This document shows positions 56,602 to 64,000 of a stretch of DNA of 64,000 nucleotides, one piece after another (within the stretch, counting starts at the first letter, position 1; each line of letters begins with the position of its first letter). The stretch lies in the NCBI GenBank assembly GCA_963805495.1, contig CAWDUQ010000001.1, positions 992,001 to 1,056,000 on the forward strand, read 5' to 3'. The translations under genes were made by a program, and so were the position numbers. This DNA comes from DAHUXD01 sp963805495 (GTDB lineage: Bacteria; Acidobacteriota; Thermoanaerobaculia; UBA5066; Gp7-AA6). The notes under the pieces were generated by a model. The model was not told where the DNA came from. It made no database searches and saw only the letters and a list, made by a program, of their open reading frames with translations.

Positions 56602-59019
56602 CTACTGAAGGTTGAATGTCTTGGTGACGAACACCGCCATCTGTCCGCGGGTCGAGGAGTTGTCGGGGCAGTAGAGGGGCGGCATGGCGGAGCAGCCGCC
56701 GGTGATCTGTTCGGCGGCGAGCTCCTCGATGAAGTTGACGGCCGGAGCACCGGGACAGGCGACGTCGTCGAAGACGCCCGTGCAGGCGGGCGGGACGTAG
56801 CCTGAGCCGTACTTGGTCTTCAGGAGGAAGACCGCCATCTGGCGGCGGGTGACGAGGTTGTCGGGGCAGAAGTTGCCGCCGCCGCAGCCGGTGGTGATGC
56901 CCTCGGCGGCGAGGGCCTCTATCCAGGGGGCGAAGATGTTGGAGCAGGGTACGTCGGGGAAGGTGCCCACGCAGGGCGGCGGGACGAAACAGAGGCCGTG
57001 CTCGGCCTTGAGCAGGAAGACAGCCATTTGCTGACGCTTGGTCGGCTGGTCGACGCCGTAGAGCCCGCCGCCGATCCCGACCGTGATCGCGTTGGAGACG
57101 AGTTTGGTGACGAAGGCATAGAACAGGTGGCCGCTCGGAACGTCGAGGAAGTTCGAGACCCAGCCCTTGACCAGCGTTCCGGTGGTTCCGTCCGGCGTCA
57201 TGGCGACGACGTCGTTGACGGTGCCGGGACCGAGGGCCGGGCTCGTGAAGGAGAGCGTGTGATCGTCCTGGAAAGTCACGGGCGCGCCGATCCCGCCGAC
57301 CGTGATGGTGGTCGGATCGGCGAAGTCGGTGCCCGAGACGGCGATCGCGGCACCGCCGGCACTGTCGCCGGAGGCGGGAGCGATCGAGAAGATGATCCGC
57401 TGCGAGAACTCCGACGTGTTCCCGTCGGGGTCCGTGGCGGTCGCGGTGATGCGGGCCGCGGCATCCGTGGCGACGGGCAGTGTCACGTCGATCGGGGAAA
57501 AGCCGGAGCCGTCGGTCGTGACCTGGGCCGTGCCGAGCCAGGTCTGTCCCTGGAGGAATTCCCGGGGGAAGCTGGAGCAGGGCGGGTCGGCGTAGAAGTC
57601 GAGGTCGAAGGTCGTCGCGGGCGTCGTGTTCAGCTTCCCGAGGACCCGGGTGCTCGCCGCGCCCTGGGCGATTGCCGTGTGCTCGACGGACTGGATGATC
57701 GGAAAATTCTGCAGGTGGTTGCCCCCGTCGTCGACGTCGCCGGGATCGTTCGCGCTCGGTCCCGCGAAAGATTCGAGATCGATCCCGAGCGAGCCGTTGG
57801 AGAACATGGAGTTGCCGCGGATCGGCCAGTTCAGGCTGCCCGGCTTGACGGTCACGCCGGCCCCGCCGTTGAAGGCAATCGTGTTGCCTTCGCCGAGGCC
57901 GAGGCCGCCGATCTGGCCGGTCGCCGCGGGGTTGGCGACCAGGATTCCGAGATTGTTCGGAAGCGGCCGGGTTCCACTGGCGTCCGTACCGATCCGGTTG
58001 CCCTGGATGATCCAGTTTCCGGCTAAACTGATCTGGATCCCCACGCCCGTGCCGGAGATCAGGTTCCCGGCGCCGGGAGCCGAGCCCCCGATCGTGTTGG
58101 AGGGCCCGACGGTCCCATTCTCGCTGAGGATGCCGTTGCCTCCCTGGCCGACGGTGCCGGTGGCGTCGGTCCCGATGAAGTTGCCCTGGACGGTGGTGTT
58201 CGTGACGTTGTGGAGATAGACGGCGGCGCCCTGCCCGAAGATGACGTTTCCCGCGCCGGGTGCCGTGCCGCCGACGACGTTGCCGCTCGACGACGAGAGA
58301 TGGAGCGTGACGTTGGTAACTGTAGGCAGGGCCGCCACGCCCGCGGCGTTGACGCCGATGTAGTTGCCCTGGACCAGGTTGTCGTTCGAAACCTCGACCA
58401 AAATCGAGGATCCGCCGCCCCCCTCGTCGCCGGCGATGACGTTGCGCGCGGCAGGCGTCGTCCCGCCGATCCGGTTGTTCGCGGACGAACCGGAGAGATA
58501 CGTCAGCCAGGCGGACAGGCCGGAGATGGTCATGCCCGTCGAGTCGGTGCCGATGAAGTTGCCTTCGATGACGTTGTCGTTGCTCGAGCTGATGCGGATG
58601 GCGGAAGTGTTGCAGCGATTGATGACGAGCCCCCGCACCGTCGAGCCGCCCGGACCGTTGATTCGAATCCCGGTACCACCGGTGCTCGTACCGTCGATCT
58701 CGATCTGCAGCACCGCGTCGTCTCCCACGGCCAGAGTGTTGGGGCTCGACCCGGGCTGGGTGTAGCCGTCGATGATCACAGGGTCCGTGACGGAAGGCAG
58801 CGCCGACGTCGGGGCGATGGTGTGAACGCCGGCGCCCGGGATGTCGAAGTCGATCGTGTCGAGCCCCATGCTCGCGTTGGCGTCGAGGATCGCCTGGCGC
58901 AGCGACCCCGCGCCGCTGTCGTTGGTGTTCGTGACCGTGAATGTGGAGGCGAAGGACGAGCGAGCCGCCGCCATGGCAACGGCCAGAAAGGCGAGATGCA
59001 GGGAAGACCGGATCTTCAT
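56602..59019 (-). CDS. Beta-helix/TIG/SLH surface protein 6
   Basis: A 805-residue protein: signal peptide (about 1-26), VTNTNDSGAGSLRQAILDAN, beta-helix, FPREFLQGQTWLGTAQVTTDG, TIG-like domain (APASGDSAGGAAIAVSG), and three SLH-like repeats ending KTFNLQ. The last repeat has the form VACPGAPAVNFIEELAAE...CSAMPPLYCPD shared with proteins 7 and 8. The frame stays open upstream to 60987 through protein 7's gene, which is a shadow; ATG 59019 has AAAGGAG 6 bases before it. Part of the likely operon 8-7-6-5. Confidence 0.88.
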   Translation of the reverse strand: MKIRSSLHLAFLAVAMAAARSSFASTFTVTNTNDSGAGSLRQAILDANASMGLDTIDFDIPGAGVHTIAPTSALPSVTDPVIIDGYTQPGSSPNTLAVGDDAVLQIEIDGTSTGGTGIRINGPGGSTVRGLVINRCNTSAIRISSSNDNVIEGNFIGTDSTGMTISGLSAWLTYLSGSSANNRIGGTTPAARNVIAGDEGGGGSSILVEVSNDNLVQGNYIGVNAAGVAALPTVTNVTLHLSSSSGNVVGGTAPGAGNVIFGQGAAVYLHNVTNTTVQGNFIGTDATGTVGQGGNGILSENGTVGPSNTIGGSAPGAGNLISGTGVGIQISLAGNWIIQGNRIGTDASGTRPLPNNLGILVANPAATGQIGGLGLGEGNTIAFNGGAGVTVKPGSLNWPIRGNSMFSNGSLGIDLESFAGPSANDPGDVDDGGNHLQNFPIIQSVEHTAIAQGAASTRVLGKLNTTPATTFDLDFYADPPCSSFPREFLQGQTWLGTAQVTTDGSGFSPIDVTLPVATDAAARITATATDPDGNTSEFSQRIIFSIAPASGDSAGGAAIAVSGTDFADPTTITVGGIGAPVTFQDDHTLSFTSPALGPGTVNDVVAMTPDGTTGTLVKGWVSNFLDVPSGHLFYAFVTKLVSNAITVGIGGGLYGVDQPTKRQQMAVFLLKAEHGLCFVPPPCVGTFPDVPCSNIFAPWIEALAAEGITTGCGGGNFCPDNLVTRRQMAVFLLKTKYGSGYVPPACTGVFDDVACPGAPAVNFIEELAAEQITGGCSAMPPLYCPDNSSTRGQMAVFVTKTFNLQ
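57170..57266 (-). repeat. Near-identical TIG-region tract shared with genes 7 and 8
   Basis: This 97-base tract is identical to 59608-59704 in gene 7, including third codon positions, and nearly identical to the tract starting at 62016 in gene 8. Flanking parts of the same genes are much more divergent, which suggests recent recombination between paralogues. Confidence 0.7.
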
Positions 59020-59039
59020 GGGCGGCTCCTTTGCAGGCG

Positions 59040-61436
59040 TTACTGCAGCGAAAAGGTCTTGACGATGAAAACGGCCATTTGTCCGCGGGTGCTCGTTCCG
59101 TCGGGGCAGTAGAGGGGCGGCATGGCGGAGCAGCCGCCGGTGATGTTTTCGGCGGCGAGCTCCTCGATGAAGTCGACCGCGGGAGCGCCCGGGCATGCGA
59201 CGTCGTCGAAGACGCCGGTGCAGGCGGGCGGCACGTAGCTCGAGCCGTGCCTGGTCTTCAGTAGAAAGACAGCCATCTGGCGGCGGGTGACGAAATTGTT
59301 GGGGCAGAAGTTGCCCCCGCCGCAGCCGGTGGTGATGCCCTCGGCCGCCAGCTCCTCGATCCAGTCGGCGAAGATGGAGGGGCAGGGGACGTCGGGGAAG
59401 GTGCCGGCGCAAGCCGGGGGGACGTAGCAGAGGCCGTTCTTCGCCTTGAGAAGAAAGACGGCCATCTGCTGACGCTTGGTGCCCTGGTCGACGCCGTAGA
59501 GGCCCCCGCCGACGCCGACGGTGATCGCGTTGGAGACGAGGGTCGTGACGAACGAGTAGAACTGCTGATTGCTCGGGACGTCGAGGAAGTTGGAAACCCA
59601 GCCCTTCACCAGCGTTCCGGTGGTTCCGTCCGGCGTCATGGCGACGACGTCGTTGACGGTGCCGGGACCGAGGGCCGGGCTCGTGAAGGAGAGCGTGTGA
59701 TCGTTTTGGAAGGTCACGGGCACGCCGACCCCGCCGACGGTGATGGTGGTCGGATCGGCGAAGTCGGTGCCCGCGACGGCGATCGAGGCGCCGCCGGCGC
59801 TGTCGCCAGAAGCGGGAGCGATCGAAAAGATGATCCGCTGCGAGAACTCGGACGTGCTGCCATCCGGAGACGTCGCCGTGGCCGACAGGCGCTGACCCGG
59901 GTCGATCGTGGCCGTCAGCGTCACGTCGATGTCGGCATGGCCCGAGCCATCCGTGCTGACCTGAGACGAGCCGAGGTACGTCTGGCCCTGCAGGAACTCC
60001 CGCGGGAAGTTCGGGCAGGCCGGGTTTGCATAGAAGTCGAGATCGAAAGTCGTCGACGGCGTGCTGTCGACCTTGCCCTGGATGCGGGTGCCCGTTCCCT
60101 GTGTGGCGAGGATCGTCACTGTCCTGAGGATCGGAAAGTTCTGCAGGTGATTCGCGCCCTCGTCCGCGTCGCCCGGATCGTTCGGGGTGACGTCTCCGGG
60201 TGACAGGTCGATGCCGATGGCGTTGTCGTGGATCGAGTTGCCACGGATCGGCCAGCCGGAGGTGCTGATGACGAGCACGCCGGCTCCGCCGTTGAAGGCG
60301 ATCGTGTTGCCTTCGCCGGGGTTCGTGCCGCCGATCGCGCTGCCGGAGCTCGGCGTCTGGATCTGGATGCCGGCGCCCGTGTTCGGGACCGGTACGAGTC
60401 CCGTGGGGTCGGTGCCGATGAAGTTTCCGAAGACGGTGTTCGCCGCGGGGCCGTCCGTGAATACGATGCCGACGCTGTTTCCGGAGATGACGTTGCCGGC
60501 GCCGGGGGCGGATCCTCCGATGACGTTGTCGTGCGGAGAGTTGTTCGTGAAGATACCGGCGGCCGGTCCGAGCGGGATGGTGCCCGTCGCGTCGGTGCCC
60601 AGAAAGTTGCCCTGGATCGTCGCGTGGTGCGAGCCCGAGCCGAGAAACAGCGCGACGTTGCCGAAAACGACGTTGCGCGCCCCCGGAACGGTCCCGCCGA
60701 TCTGGGTGTCGTGCGCGTTGGCCGCCAGGCGGATGCCGTAGCTCGGGGGCGGGTCGGTGCTGAGGGCGGCCGTGCCGGCGGCATTGACGCCGATCTGGTT
60801 GCCCTGGACCACGTTGAAGCCGCCGACCTCGATGTCGAGCGTCGGCCCGCCGAACGAATTGGACCCGACGATCACGTTGTGGTCGGCGGGATCCGTGCCG
60901 CCGATCTGATTGGCCGACCCGACCACGTTGATGGGGCTGAAGTCGGTGCCGAGGTACTGCGATCCCGTCACGTCCGTCCCGATCCAAAGGCCGATCAGCT
61001 TGTTGTCGTCATTGCCGGCGTCGATGAAGACCGTCCTTCCGTTCGCCCGGTTGATCAGAAGGCCGCGGATGGTGGCTCCCGAGGTCGCGACGCGGAAGAG
61101 ATTGTTCGCGAGCGGGATTCCGGACCCGTCGATCTCGACCGCATAGACGGCGTCGTTGCCGACGAGCAGCGTGTTCGGGCTCGACCCCGACTGCGCAAAA
61201 CCGTCGATTGTGACGGCCTCCGAGATCATGAGTGTCGACAGCGGCTGGATCGTGTGGACGCCGGAGCCGGTGATGTTGAAGGCGATCGTGTCGAGTCCCA
61301 TGCTCGCGTTCGCGTCGAGGATCGCCTGTCGCAGCGACCCCGCGCCGCTGTCGTTGGTGTTTGTGACCGTGAAGTCGGCCCCGGGGAGACCACCGGCGAT
61401 GAGAAAAAGCAGGATTCCGAAGGCGCGTCGGGTCAT
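59040..61436 (-). CDS. Beta-helix/TIG/SLH surface protein 7
   Basis: A 798-residue protein: signal peptide (MTRRAFGILLFLIAGGLPGA), VTNTNDSGAGSLRQAILDAN, beta-helix, FPREFLQGQTYLGSSQVSTDG, TIG-like domain (APASGDSAGGASIAVAG), and three SLH-like repeats ending KTFSLQ. Its first helix turns differ clearly from protein 6, while the TIG and SLH regions are almost the same. GGGAGGT lies 6 bases before the ATG; 11 bases separate it from the stop of gene 8. Confidence 0.88.
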   Translation of the reverse strand: MTRRAFGILLFLIAGGLPGADFTVTNTNDSGAGSLRQAILDANASMGLDTIAFNITGSGVHTIQPLSTLMISEAVTIDGFAQSGSSPNTLLVGNDAVYAVEIDGSGIPLANNLFRVATSGATIRGLLINRANGRTVFIDAGNDDNKLIGLWIGTDVTGSQYLGTDFSPINVVGSANQIGGTDPADHNVIVGSNSFGGPTLDIEVGGFNVVQGNQIGVNAAGTAALSTDPPPSYGIRLAANAHDTQIGGTVPGARNVVFGNVALFLGSGSHHATIQGNFLGTDATGTIPLGPAAGIFTNNSPHDNVIGGSAPGAGNVISGNSVGIVFTDGPAANTVFGNFIGTDPTGLVPVPNTGAGIQIQTPSSGSAIGGTNPGEGNTIAFNGGAGVLVISTSGWPIRGNSIHDNAIGIDLSPGDVTPNDPGDADEGANHLQNFPILRTVTILATQGTGTRIQGKVDSTPSTTFDLDFYANPACPNFPREFLQGQTYLGSSQVSTDGSGHADIDVTLTATIDPGQRLSATATSPDGSTSEFSQRIIFSIAPASGDSAGGASIAVAGTDFADPTTITVGGVGVPVTFQNDHTLSFTSPALGPGTVNDVVAMTPDGTTGTLVKGWVSNFLDVPSNQQFYSFVTTLVSNAITVGVGGGLYGVDQGTKRQQMAVFLLKAKNGLCYVPPACAGTFPDVPCPSIFADWIEELAAEGITTGCGGGNFCPNNFVTRRQMAVFLLKTRHGSSYVPPACTGVFDDVACPGAPAVDFIEELAAENITGGCSAMPPLYCPDGTSTRGQMAVFIVKTFSLQ
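59608..59704 (-). repeat. Near-identical TIG-region tract, copy in gene 7
   Basis: Identical over 97 bases to 57170-57266 of gene 6. Just to the right the two genes differ (gene 6 matches gene 8 there instead), giving a mosaic pattern. Confidence 0.7.
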
Positions 61437-61447
61437 GGAGACCTCCC

Positions 61448-63643
61448 TCATTGCAGGCCGAAGGTTTTTGTAATGAAGACGGCCATCTGGCCGCGGGTCG
61501 AGGAGTTGTCGGGGCAGTAGAGGGGCGGCATGGCGGAGCAGCCGCCGGTGATCTGTTCGGCGGCGAGCTCCTCGATGAAATCGACGGCGGGTGCTCCCGG
61601 GCAGGCGACGTCGTCGAAGACGCCCGTGCAGGCGGGTGGGACGTAGCTCGAGCCGTACTTGGTCTTGAGCAGGAAGACGGCCATCTGCCGGCGCGTGACG
61701 AAGCTGTCCGGGCAGAACAGCCCGCCGCCGCAGCCGGTGGTGATGCCTTCGGCCGCGAGGGCCTCGATCCAGTCGGCGAAAATGGAAGGGCAGGGGACGT
61801 CGGGAAAGGTCCCGGAGCACTGCGGCGGGACGTAACAGAGGCCGTTTTTCGCCTTCAGGAGAAACACCGCCATTTGCTGGCGCTTGGTGCCCTGGTCGAC
61901 GCCGTAGAGTCCTCCGCCGACGCCGACCGTGATGGCGTTGGAGACCAAGGTCGTGACGAACGAGTAGAACTGCTGACTGCTGGGGACGTCGAGGAAGTTC
62001 GAGACCCAGCCCTTCACCAGCGTTCCGGTGGTTCCGTCGGGCGTCATCGCGACGACGTCGTTGACGGTGCCGGGACCGAGGGCCGGGCTCGTGAAGGTGA
62101 GCGTGTGGTCGTCCTGGAAAGTCACGGGCGCGCCGATCCCGCCAACGGTGAGGGTCGTCGGATCCGCGAAGTCGGTGCCCGCGACGGCGATCGGAACGCC
62201 GCCGCCGCTGTCGCCGGACGTCGGCCCGATCGAGAAGATGATCCGCTGCGAGAATCCGGACGTGTTGCCGGACGGGTCGGTGGCCGTGGCCGAGATGCGC
62301 GCCCCCGCGTCGGTCGCGACGTTCAGCGTGACGTCGATCGCGGCGTCGCCGGCGCTATCGGTCGTGACCTGCGAGGAGCCAAGGTAGGTCTCGCCCTCGA
62401 GGAACTCGCGAGGGAAATTGGAGCAGGAGGGGTTTGCGTAGAAATCGAGATCGAAGGTGGTCGAGGGCGTGCTGTTGAATTTTCCGACGATGTGCGTCGA
62501 CGCGCCCGTCGTCGCTGACTGAAGGATCGGAAAGTTCTGCAGATTGTTGCTGCCCCCGTCGCCGTCTCCGGGGTCGTTCGGGCTCGGCTGGTTGGCTCCG
62601 GTGTAGAGATCGATCCCGAGATACGCGTTGTCGTGGATCGAATTGCCTCGAACCCGGGTCTGGACGCCGTCCGTCTGCACGCCGTGGAAGCCGTTGTAGG
62701 CGATGACGTTCGCCTCGCCCGGACCGAGCCCTCCGATGGTGCCGCCGGATGCGCCATGGTTGAGGACGCCGTTCAAGCCGTTGCCGAGGCGGGCCGCGCC
62801 GTCGGCCGTCGTGCCGATGAGATTGCCCTGAATGAGGATGTCGGCCTGGTAGAAGATGCCGTGCAGGCTGTTGCCCGAGATCACGTTGCCGGCGCCGGCG
62901 ATCGAGCCTCCGATGGTCGCCGGCATGTTCGAGTAGATCCCGTCGGCATTGGGAATCGCCAGCATGCCGGTCGCATCCGTGCCGACGAGATTGCCCTGGA
63001 TCGTCGTCCCGGTCGCTCCTGCGATCTGGATCGCGCCGCTGAAAACTCCGGCGGTGTTTCCGGAGACGAGGTTGCGGTCGGCGGGATCGGTGCCGCCGAC
63101 GAGAGTGCTCGGGGCGCCGATCGAAACGGCGACGCTGTTGGCTTTCGCGAAGGTTCCGGTCGGATCCGTGCCGAGGAAGTTGCCGCGGATGACGTTGCCG
63201 CCTCCCGTTCCGGAGTTGAAAGTCGCGATCGCGGTCGCAAAGCCGTTGATCACGAGGCCCTGGATCGTGCTGGCGGCCGTGCTGACGCCGAGGCCGAGCC
63301 CACCGCCGATGGCCGAGCCATCGAGCTCGATCAGGAGGACGGCGTTAGTGCCGACCGGAGCCGTGTTCGGGCTCGAGCCGGGCTGGGTGTACCCGTCGAC
63401 GATGACGGGGTCGACGAGAGAGTCGAGATTCGATGCCGGTGTGATCGTATGCACGCCTGACCCCGGGATGTCGAACGCGATCGTGTCGACGCCGGGATTG
63501 GCGTTGGCGTCGAGGATCGCCTGGCGAAGCGACCCGGCGCCAGAGTCGTTGGTATTGATCACCGTGAACGTGCCGGCCGTGGACACCGCCGCCAGCGCCA
63601 TCGCGGCGACGGCCGCGAAGAATGTGCGAATGGACCTGGGCAT
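61448..63643 (-). CDS. Beta-helix/TIG/SLH surface protein 8
   Basis: A 731-residue protein: signal peptide (about 1-23), VINTNDSGAGSLRQAILDAN, a shorter beta-helix to about 400, FPREFLEGETYLGSSQVTTDS, TIG-like domain (GPTSGDSGGGVPIAVAG), and three SLH-like repeats from about 550, ending KTFGLQ. Frame is open further to the window edge but without a plausible start; ATG 63643 has GAGGAG upstream and a signal peptide downstream. First gene of the likely four-gene operon 8-7-6-5. Confidence 0.88.
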   Translation of the reverse strand: MPRSIRTFFAAVAAMALAAVSTAGTFTVINTNDSGAGSLRQAILDANANPGVDTIAFDIPGSGVHTITPASNLDSLVDPVIVDGYTQPGSSPNTAPVGTNAVLLIELDGSAIGGGLGLGVSTAASTIQGLVINGFATAIATFNSGTGGGNVIRGNFLGTDPTGTFAKANSVAVSIGAPSTLVGGTDPADRNLVSGNTAGVFSGAIQIAGATGTTIQGNLVGTDATGMLAIPNADGIYSNMPATIGGSIAGAGNVISGNSLHGIFYQADILIQGNLIGTTADGAARLGNGLNGVLNHGASGGTIGGLGPGEANVIAYNGFHGVQTDGVQTRVRGNSIHDNAYLGIDLYTGANQPSPNDPGDGDGGSNNLQNFPILQSATTGASTHIVGKFNSTPSTTFDLDFYANPSCSNFPREFLEGETYLGSSQVTTDSAGDAAIDVTLNVATDAGARISATATDPSGNTSGFSQRIIFSIGPTSGDSGGGVPIAVAGTDFADPTTLTVGGIGAPVTFQDDHTLTFTSPALGPGTVNDVVAMTPDGTTGTLVKGWVSNFLDVPSSQQFYSFVTTLVSNAITVGVGGGLYGVDQGTKRQQMAVFLLKAKNGLCYVPPQCSGTFPDVPCPSIFADWIEALAAEGITTGCGGGLFCPDSFVTRRQMAVFLLKTKYGSSYVPPACTGVFDDVACPGAPAVDFIEELAAEQITGGCSAMPPLYCPDNSSTRGQMAVFITKTFGLQ

Positions 63644-63704
63644 TGGGAGCTCCTCTCTCGATTTCGGGTGGAACGCCACCGGGAATCCGGTCGGCGCGCA
63701 CGGG

Positions 63705-64000
63705 CTAGGAGAGAGAAGGAGGCGCGCGGGAGGCAGATGGATCGTGACCGTCGCGGACCGTGAAGCGGCCGGCTCCGCGCGCCGGTCGGCCGGCGATCGG
63801 CCGGGCCGGGAGGATCCGGGAGCCGCTGACGACGTCCGCGGGCTGGGTCGTGCCGCTCTCGTCGGCGTCCCGGTCGTCCTCTCCGGCGATGGCTCTGTAT
63901 GCGAAGGAGGGGAGCGGCCGATACTCCTGTTTCGCCGTGGACCAGGTCGGAGCCGGAGCGGCACCGGGCGAGGCCGGAGCCGTCGACAAGGCGAGGGCAA
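63705..64000 (-). CDS. C-terminal part of an unidentified protein (cut by window edge)
   Basis: An open frame enters from the right edge and ends at a TAG at 63705. The visible 98 or so residues are Ala/Pro-rich first (STAPASPGAAPAP), then polar, with codons strongly biased to G/C in third position like the real genes here. No domain is recognised. It could instead be non-coding; 61 bases separate it from array gene 8 on the same strand. Confidence 0.4.
   Translation of the reverse strand, partial: ALALSTAPASPGAAPAPTWSTAKQEYRPLPSFAYRAIAGEDDRDADESGTTQPADVVSGSRILPARPIAGRPARGAGRFTVRDGHDPSASRAPPSLS

Larger units (their letters stand above)
44738..63643 (-). other. Tandem array of eight secreted surface-protein genes
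   Basis: Eight consecutive minus-strand genes with no foreign gene between them. Seven share signal peptide, GAGSLRQAILDAN start, beta-helix, TIG-like domain and three SLH-like repeats; one (54751-56583) has a different N-terminal domain but the same kind of C-terminal repeats. Gaps between the four rightmost are 11-20 bases (one likely operon); gaps between the four leftmost are 103-163 bases, each with its own leader. Confidence 0.85.

Noticed and set aside
44738..63643. CRISPR array or short tandem repeats
   Set aside because: The recurring sequences are coding repeats (SLH-like and beta-helix turns) with varied third positions and no constant repeat-spacer length.

Overview
The window is very GC-rich, densely coded bacterial chromosome. 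BamD-like and RseP-like genes point to a cell with an outer membrane. The gene repertoire (tandem secreted beta-helix/SLH proteins, a tetraether-synthase-like radical SAM gene, GloVer-repeat protein) fits Acidobacteriota, perhaps near Thermoanaerobaculia. That placement is my inference; no rRNA or tRNA gene is visible to test it.

Left part (1-14010): a stress block on the minus strand (clpB-hsp20 with a near-consensus promoter and a clear terminator, then htrA); a minus-strand operon of overlapping genes for copper export (copA), a membrane cupredoxin, and 7-deazaguanine synthesis (queE, queC); and a plus-strand cell-envelope/isoprenoid block truA-uppS-cdsA-dxr-rseP. Directly after the stop codons of htrA and rseP sit copies of a dispersed element of about 115 bp whose stems change in a compensatory way while two internal segments stay constant.

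Middle part (14011-44669): a SPASM-like radical SAM enzyme diverges from three tandem YfhO-family membrane proteins, which converge on a GT-C-like membrane protein, a small membrane-anchored protein and a PHP phosphoesterase. Then come PASTA-rpe-bamD-like-secreted protein, a short Fis-type HTH protein, and a minus-strand group (cyclophilin, AmgK-like kinase, TatA, secreted beta-helix-like protein). They are followed by thiO, a radical SAM protein with the layout of tetraether lipid synthases, a DEAD-box helicase, a YciH/SUI1-phosphatase pair, a secreted pentein-fold enzyme, recQ and typA.

Right part (44738-63643): an unbroken 19-kb array of eight minus-strand genes for large secreted proteins. 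Seven combine a right-handed beta-helix, a TIG-like domain and three SLH-like repeats rich in cysteine. The eighth replaces the helix by GloVer-type repeats but keeps the same C-terminal module. They look like a paralogous, recombining surface-protein family. A truncated ORF runs off the right edge.

A second pattern spans the window: at least nine genes have a -10-like hexamer (TAGRMT/TATAAT-type) only 6-8 bases before the start codon, as expected for leaderless transcripts, whereas others have strong Shine-Dalgarno sites. This pattern decided several start codons given here.
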